From Cellvibrio sp. (lineage in GTDB: Bacteria; Pseudomonadota; Gammaproteobacteria; Pseudomonadales; Cellvibrionaceae), in assembly GCA_003524365.1 (NCBI GenBank), contig DQHS01000172.1, positions 1 through 8,576 on the forward strand: a DNA stretch of 8,576 bases, read 5' to 3'. This document shows, in pieces, positions 5,396 to 8,576 of this stretch. Both the position numbers and the translations under genes were made by a program. Positions within the stretch are counted from its first letter, which is position 1. Each line of letters starts with the position of its first letter. Under the pieces are notes generated by a model, which worked only from the letters and a program-made list of their open reading frames with translations, was not told where the DNA came from and searched no databases.

Positions 5396-5668
5396 ATGAT
5401 GCCTGATAACAAGCATGAACCAGCGGCAGTGCCGTCGTGCGCGGCTACTGACAGTGTGCGCACCAACGAATCCTGGCTCAGGTTGTGCGATGACTTTGTG
5501 AGCCTGGAGGGGCGGTGTGCACTTTTGTGTGAGTTGCTCACCTGTATAAGCAGGCGCGAAACCCCACTAGAGCCAGCAGGAAAGCACGGTATTGATATGT
5601 TTGTTGGTCAACTTAATGAACACATGGCAGCGTTTAAACAGCAGCTCTATAAAATGCGATCGGATTAA
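5396..5668 (+). CDS. Small helical protein, paralogue of the 3353 gene product
   Basis: A 90-aa protein of unknown function. A polar N-terminal stretch (1-25) leads into two predicted helices (about 26-53 and 63-88). It shares with the 3353 product the pattern FVSLEGRCALLC (34-45; FVEFQGACAFLC in the other) and KHGIDMFVGQ (63-72; VHGLHMYAGQ in the other), with the same spacing and a basic C-terminal helix. This makes them paralogues despite divergent N-termini. ATG 5396 is chosen over an in-frame TTG at 5390 because of ribosome binding site spacing; ATG 5399 also fits. A strong intrinsic terminator follows at 5726-5755. The gene is divergent from the Xre gene at 5187, and a shared operator region is likely. 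A partner, co-regulator or antitoxin-like role is conceivable but not shown by the sequence. Confidence 0.75.
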   Translation: MMPDNKHEPAAVPSCAATDSVRTNESWLRLCDDFVSLEGRCALLCELLTCISRRETPLEPAGKHGIDMFVGQLNEHMAAFKQQLYKMRSD

Positions 5669-5725
5669 TCTTGTACTGACCGCTCCGCGATGGTTTTTAA
5701 CGTCACATCCTATAAGTGACTCTTT

Positions 5726-5755
5726 GGTCGCATCTGAATAGATGCGGCCTTTTTT
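5726..5755 (+). terminator. Rho-independent terminator of the 5396 gene
   Basis: GGTCGCATCT (5726-5735) pairs with AGATGCGGCC (5740-5749) in a 10-bp stem with one G-U pair and loop GAAT, followed by six Ts (5750-5755). It lies 57 bp after the stop codon. The minus side lacks a U-tract, so it acts on the plus strand. Confidence 0.88.
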
Positions 5756-5775
5756 ACGTTCGGGCTCTTGCGACA

Positions 5776-6006
5776 CTAATCAAATAATTGGTTGAGCAAC
5801 TTGCGTAACGCCAATACATGCTCGTCTACGATTAATGAATAATGCTGATAATATTTTTTGGGTATATCCAGGTCTTCCGTTGAATGCATCAGCGCTTGTG
5901 ATGCGGTTAACGCTTGCAGCTTGTCCAGCTGTAAATAAATTTCGTCTTCAAGCGCATAGTTATTTAAAAAATCCAGATTCAGTTCTGCGTTGTCTGCTTT
6001 TTTCAT
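5776..6006 (-). CDS. Small helical protein, possibly related to the 3353/5396 family
   Basis: A 76-aa protein of unknown function, all-helical in appearance. Residues 18-44 and 50-75 look like two amphipathic helices (LQLDKLQALTASQALMHS and HYSLIVDEHVLALRKLLNQL). The two-helix layout and the distance from first helix to C-terminus match the 3353 and 5396 proteins, but the FVxxxGxCAxLC and HGxxM motifs are missing, so kinship is uncertain. The frame stays open to a GTG at 6048, but that has no ribosome binding site; ATG 6006 has GGAAA at 6011-6015 and AGGA at 6017-6020 and is preferred. It is divergent from the Xre gene at 6141, with two tandem candidate operators between them, and convergent with the 5396 gene. 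Confidence 0.7.
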   Translation of the reverse strand: MKKADNAELNLDFLNNYALEDEIYLQLDKLQALTASQALMHSTEDLDIPKKYYQHYSLIVDEHVLALRKLLNQLFD

Positions 6007-6063
6007 AGCGTTTCCATCCTGTTCTTTCAATTGGCTGCTACTTATCACCTATCAAACATACCC

Positions 6064-6098
6064 GAAGTGTAGCTTCGTTAAACCCGAAGTTCAACTTC
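6064..6098. promoter_or_regulatory. Two tandem candidate operators
   Basis: GAAGTGTAGCTTC (6064-6076) and GAAGTTCAACTTC (6086-6098) are 13-bp dyads of the same form, GAAG-N5-CTTC; the second is perfect (6-1-6). Both are preceded by CC. Their centres are 22 bp apart, two helical turns, so dimers would sit on one face and could bind cooperatively. They fill the gap between the divergent genes at 5776 and 6141. Control by the Xre protein at 6141 is inferred. Confidence 0.6.
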
Positions 6099-6127
6099 AA
6101 TAGGATGCAGGCTTCTTCCGCATCATT

Positions 6128-6132
6128 AAAGG
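6128..6132 (+). promoter_or_regulatory. Ribosome binding site deciding the 6141 start
   Basis: AAAGG lies 8 nt before ATG 6141. The in-frame ATG at 6105 has no such sequence and lies 6 bp from the second operator, where the promoter itself is expected. Confidence 0.45.
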
Positions 6133-6140
6133 CTGCCCGC

Positions 6141-6365
6141 ATGACACCTGAATCACCCTCTTTAAAAAAGCAATTTGGCAAACGCTTGCAGCAGGTACGT
6201 GGTGCTTCTGGCCTGACTCAGGAAGAGCTGGCGGAAAAAGTAGGTTTGACGATTGAGTCCATCAGCAATATGGAGCGCGGTATTCATGGGCCGAGTTTTG
6301 ATAATTTGGAAAAAATCGTTGCTGCCTTGAATGTATCGGCGAAAAGTTTGTTTGAGTTTGAGTAG
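6141..6365 (+). CDS. Single-domain Xre-family regulator
   Basis: A 74-aa protein that is almost entirely one Xre/Cro helix-turn-helix (residues 10-66): FGKRLQQVRGASGLTQEELA, then the recognition region TIESISNMERGIHGPSFDNL and a final helix. Its size and build match phage Cro-like repressors and the C proteins that time restriction-modification systems. A start at 6105 would add 12 residues; 6141 is preferred for its ribosome binding site. Two tandem dyads upstream (6064-6098) are its probable operators, with effects on itself and on the divergent 5776 gene. Although C-protein-like, it is over 3 kb from the dcm cassette, and its operators do not resemble the dcm palindrome, so a link is doubtful. 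The TAG stop codon is part of REP copy C. Confidence 0.88.
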   Translation: MTPESPSLKKQFGKRLQQVRGASGLTQEELAEKVGLTIESISNMERGIHGPSFDNLEKIVAALNVSAKSLFEFE

Positions 6366-6392
6366 CTCGCATGGAGCCTAGCGGAATGCGGG
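6362..6392 (+). repeat. REP-like element, copy C
   Basis: GTAG (6362-6365) is followed by stem CTCGCAT (6366-6372), a 13-nt loop and ATGCGGG (6386-6392), seven pairs with one G-U. The GTAG contains the stop codon of the Xre gene. It is opposite in orientation to copies A, B and D. Confidence 0.65.
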
Positions 6393-6437
6393 GTTGTTGT
6401 TTTTACGAGTATTAAATCAAGATCAACATCAAAAGCC

Positions 6438-6468
6438 CCCGTATTTCGTTAGACTCCATACGGGCTAC
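6438..6468 (-). repeat. REP-like element, copy D
   Basis: CCCGTAT (6438-6444), a 13-nt loop, ATACGGG (6458-6464) and CTAC (6465-6468): a perfect 7-bp stem with a GTAG foot on the minus strand. With copy C, 45 bp away and inverted, it forms a paired unit like the BIMEs of enterobacteria. The arms of the pair can also bind each other over about 23 nt with four mismatches. Confidence 0.7.
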
Positions 6469-6471
6469 GAT

Positions 6472-6714
6472 TTAAAGCTTACAAATATCCTTTGGCACTT
6501 GTTTGAGCTTGCTAGAGAAAATTTCATTTCCTGTGGTTATATTTATTTTCTTAAATGTGTTTGAGTTCCTTTTCTGCTCAATGGCATAGAGAATTCCGTT
6601 ACATATTTTTGGTGCGTGAGCGTGCCAAACAAAATCCTGTTGCCATTTATTGTTTAGCGATTTTCAACGATTTAGGCCGGAGATATTGTCAGTTACAAAG
6701 AGAGATGTAGCACC
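6472..6714 (-). pseudogene. C-terminal remnant of a possible beta-propeller protein
   Basis: Reading minus from 6714 to the TAA at 6474-6472 gives 80 coherent residues broken only by a TGA at 6666-6664: ATSLFVTDNISGLNR, stop, KSLNNKWQQDFVWHAHAPK, ICNGILYAIEQKRNSNTF, KKINITTGNEIFSSKL, KQVPKDICKL. The GILYAI...INITTGNEIFSSKL pattern is like a blade of a PQQ-type or related beta-propeller. A tryptophan (TGG) at the TGA would restore the pattern. There is no start codon, and a TAG ends the frame upstream at 6717-6715. It lies on the same strand as the hydrolase gene and just after it. The propeller assignment is tentative; the reading as a gene relic rests on protein-like sequence across the stop. 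Confidence 0.4.
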
Positions 6715-6750
6715 CTAAGGAGGAAAATAGAAAGATGCATTGTCGCGATG

Positions 6751-6778
6751 AATACTGACTCATCCTTGAGCCAGTGTT
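6751..6778 (-). terminator. Probable terminator after the hydrolase gene
   Basis: AATACTGACTCA (6751-6762) and TGAGCCAGTGTT (6767-6778) form a 12-bp stem including two G-U type pairs, with a 4-nt loop, 17 bp after the stop codon of the hydrolase gene. The minus strand has no U-tract beyond it, so termination may be weak. The plus-strand side is followed by a moderately T-rich stretch. Confidence 0.45.
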
Positions 6779-6794
6779 TACATTATTTGAAAAA

Positions 6795-8576
6795 CTAATT
6801 AATAAGTGTCATAGAACCAAATACGCTGGCATTGATATAGCCCTGATCATTTTTATGGCCCTGCGTATTGACCGAGCCCATCATACTTTCGCGCTGCGCG
6901 CTGGCATCATTGTCGTTATAGGCAGCAGAAAACCCTATTTGCTTTCCAGCCGTTAAGGTCAGCGGAGTATTAGCTCCACCATCAACATAATTTTCACCGT
7001 AAATTCGCACGCGCATTTCCCACATGTGCTTAGTACCCACCGTTACTCGTTTTACGGTGATGTGATCGTTTAGCAATTTAGGTGAGGTTGAGTTGGTGAA
7101 ATCAACCGTGTCACCCAGGGTGCCGATGTGATACGCCCACGCTGAGGTATTGTATTGATGGTTGCCGCCATTTTTATTTTCATCAATAAAAATTTCTACG
7201 GAGTCATCATCCCAATAACGCTCTAAAGGATTACTGCTTGCATCCAGTAAAACGTCATCAGTGATATCAAACAGCAGATATAGGTAATTTGCATCCCACA
7301 TTGCTTTATAGCGACCAGAAAAATCGGCTGCCGTTGGCTGTTGAGAACCCAACCAAAACACATCTATAGGTGCCCAGGATGCCGCACTCCAGGATGAATC
7401 GACCACGCCATCAATCACCGGAGCACTTGTTACACGCGGCGCATTATAGTGATTAGGGTCAGTATTGACCGATGAACTGGATGATGAATTGGAAGATGAA
7501 CTCGCGCCTCCAGACACCTGACTCAAACTAAACCAGTTGAGATTCCAGCCGCCGTTTAAGGCCTTGATGCCGAATCTATGCGTACCCGCACTTAAATTGA
7601 CAGTGGCCGTTACTGTTTTCCATTGCTGCCAACCGCCCGTTGCAGCGAAGTTGATAGTGCCATAGCTTTGTGCACCACCCGCTTCCTCAAACACTAAAGA
7701 ACCGCCGCTGCTTTCGCTAGCAACACGCAGCTCTAAAGTATAAAGACCGGTGGTAGGAATAGTGACCGCCGTGTTGCTGTAGGACAGCCAATCGCCAGCG
7801 TCAGTCCAACCCACATTCAAACCGCCGCCTTCATCGCTCGTTGCCTGAGTTTGAAAACCACTCATTTGAGCAAAGCTTTCGGCTTCAATCTTCACCAGTG
7901 TCATGACCGGAGCCGAAGAACTGCTCGCGGATGTTTTACTGGATGAGCTGCTCGGCAAAGGAGAGCTACTCGACGATGAACGACTGGATGGCACAATGCT
8001 GCTTGACTGACTCGTTGCCTGGCTGCTCGAAGACGGCGCTACGCCCACAGATTCAATCTGAATCCAATTCAAATTGAATCCACCCGCAACAACATAAATA
8101 GCAATGGTTTGCTGACCCGCAGGTAAAGGAACTTGGTGATCAATGGTTTCCCATGCCTGCCAATTGCCAGTACTGCGGACACTCAATTGACCGTAGGTTG
8201 CACCGCCGCCCGCCTTCTCCAATCTTAATATTCCGCCACCGTTCTGACTGGCAATACGATAGGAAACTTTATACTGACCCGCTGCAGGTATATTCACAGG
8301 ATAGGTTATCCAGTCTCCCGCATCGGTCCAGCCCACATTCAATCCACCACCCAGATCAGATGTTGCCTGCGTATCTATGCCACTCATATTGGCAAAGTTT
8401 TCTGCTTCGATGCGTTGGCTAAAGGCAGCAACAGAACTCACTACCGCCTGACTTGAACTACTGCGACTAGTTGCACTGCTGGATGAGCTCGGTCCAGTTG
8501 TATTATTCGCGTAGTTATTCGCCCAGTTTAAAACCCACGCATAGGGCGCATTCCAGTTAATGGTGATTTCATTCAC
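6795..8576 (-). CDS. C-terminal part of a modular glycoside hydrolase (likely GH9) with CBM6-CBM6-CBM9
   Basis: A partial gene: 593 codons are visible and the 5' end lies beyond 8576. Residues 1-25 (NEITINWNAPYAWVLNW) look like the last strand and helix of a GH9 endoglucanase; the E-x-[STA]-x3-N-[STA] pattern fits the C-terminal GH9 signature, which would make Glu3 the catalytic acid. Ser-rich linkers at 29-46, 181-222 and 357-370 separate the modules. CBM6-like modules span about 55-177 and 228-352, each with GGGLNVGWTDAGDW and a closing NLNW strand. Residues 378-593 are a CBM9-like module with the family's YWDDDSVEIFIDENKN stretch. The enzyme would be secreted and act on cellulose or xylan of plant cell walls. 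The two CBM6 copies are an internal duplication. The GH9 call rests on few residues; the binding modules and linkers are clear. Confidence 0.88.
   Translation of the reverse strand: MNEITINWNAPYAWVLNWANNYANNTTGPSSSSSATSRSSSSQAVVSSVAAFSQRIEAENFANMSGIDTQATSDLGGGLNVGWTDAGDWITYPVNIPAAGQYKVSYRIASQNGGGILRLEKAGGGATYGQLSVRSTGNWQAWETIDHQVPLPAGQQTIAIYVVAGGFNLNWIQIESVGVAPSSSSQATSQSSSIVPSSRSSSSSSPLPSSSSSKTSASSSSAPVMTLVKIEAESFAQMSGFQTQATSDEGGGLNVGWTDAGDWLSYSNTAVTIPTTGLYTLELRVASESSGGSLVFEEAGGAQSYGTINFAATGGWQQWKTVTATVNLSAGTHRFGIKALNGGWNLNWFSLSQVSGGASSSSNSSSSSSVNTDPNHYNAPRVTSAPVIDGVVDSSWSAASWAPIDVFWLGSQQPTAADFSGRYKAMWDANYLYLLFDITDDVLLDASSNPLERYWDDDSVEIFIDENKNGGNHQYNTSAWAYHIGTLGDTVDFTNSTSPKLLNDHITVKRVTVGTKHMWEMRVRIYGENYVDGGANTPLTLTAGKQIGFSAAYNDNDASAQRESMMGSVNTQGHKNDQGYINASVFGSMTLIN

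Noticed and set aside
5567..5776. Minus-strand frame of 69 codons
   Set aside because: It crosses the strong terminator and the end of the 5396 gene.
6774..6956. Plus-strand 60-codon frame
   Set aside because: Antisense to the CBM9 module of the hydrolase; no ribosome binding site.
8153..8422. Plus-strand 89-codon frame
   Set aside because: Antisense to the first CBM6 module, which is conserved.
1..8576. CRISPR arrays, tRNA or rRNA genes, transposase genes
   Set aside because: None seen on either strand. The repeated hairpins are REP-like and have no regular spacers.

Overview
The window looks like a gammaproteobacterial chromosome, most likely Cellvibrio or a close relative in the Cellvibrionaceae. 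The main clue is the minus-strand gene at the right edge: the end of a secreted, modular, probably GH9-type glycoside hydrolase with two CBM6-like modules and a CBM9-like module joined by polyserine linkers, a style typical of Cellvibrio, Saccharophagus and Teredinibacter. The assignment is by style of sequence only; no search was run.

Left part (1-2860), AT-rich: a DNA modification and restriction cassette. A plus-strand dcm-type cytosine-C5 methyltransferase is followed 6 nt later by vsr, the T:G mismatch nicking enzyme. A divergent gene encodes an HNH nuclease with an N-terminal region I do not recognise. The methyltransferase closely resembles E. coli Dcm and M.EcoRII through its target-recognition region, so CCWGG is the predicted site. 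The HNH protein is the candidate restriction partner, though this is unproven. Between them lies a perfect 21-bp inverted repeat whose right arm contains the dcm ribosome binding site.

Middle part (2861-6471): short genes of unknown role mixed with small Xre-type regulators. An orphan 89-aa protein (2927) follows vsr. Two paralogous small helical proteins (3353 and 5396) and a third of similar build (5776) are interleaved with three Xre-family proteins (3657, membrane-anchored; 4801; 6141). Two of the Xre genes are divergent from a small-protein gene, and dyad-symmetric candidate operators lie in those intergenic gaps. Four copies of a 31-nt REP-like hairpin with a GTAG foot occur between these genes, two of them touching stop codons and two forming an inverted pair.

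Right part (6472-8576): a decayed C-terminal fragment of a possible beta-propeller gene (6472-6714, with an in-frame stop), a probable terminator, and the 3' end of the modular glycoside hydrolase, whose 5' end lies outside the window.

The best candidates for something undescribed are the HNH/Dcm/Vsr cassette with its RBS-covering palindrome, and the repeated pairing of Xre regulators with a small helical protein family.
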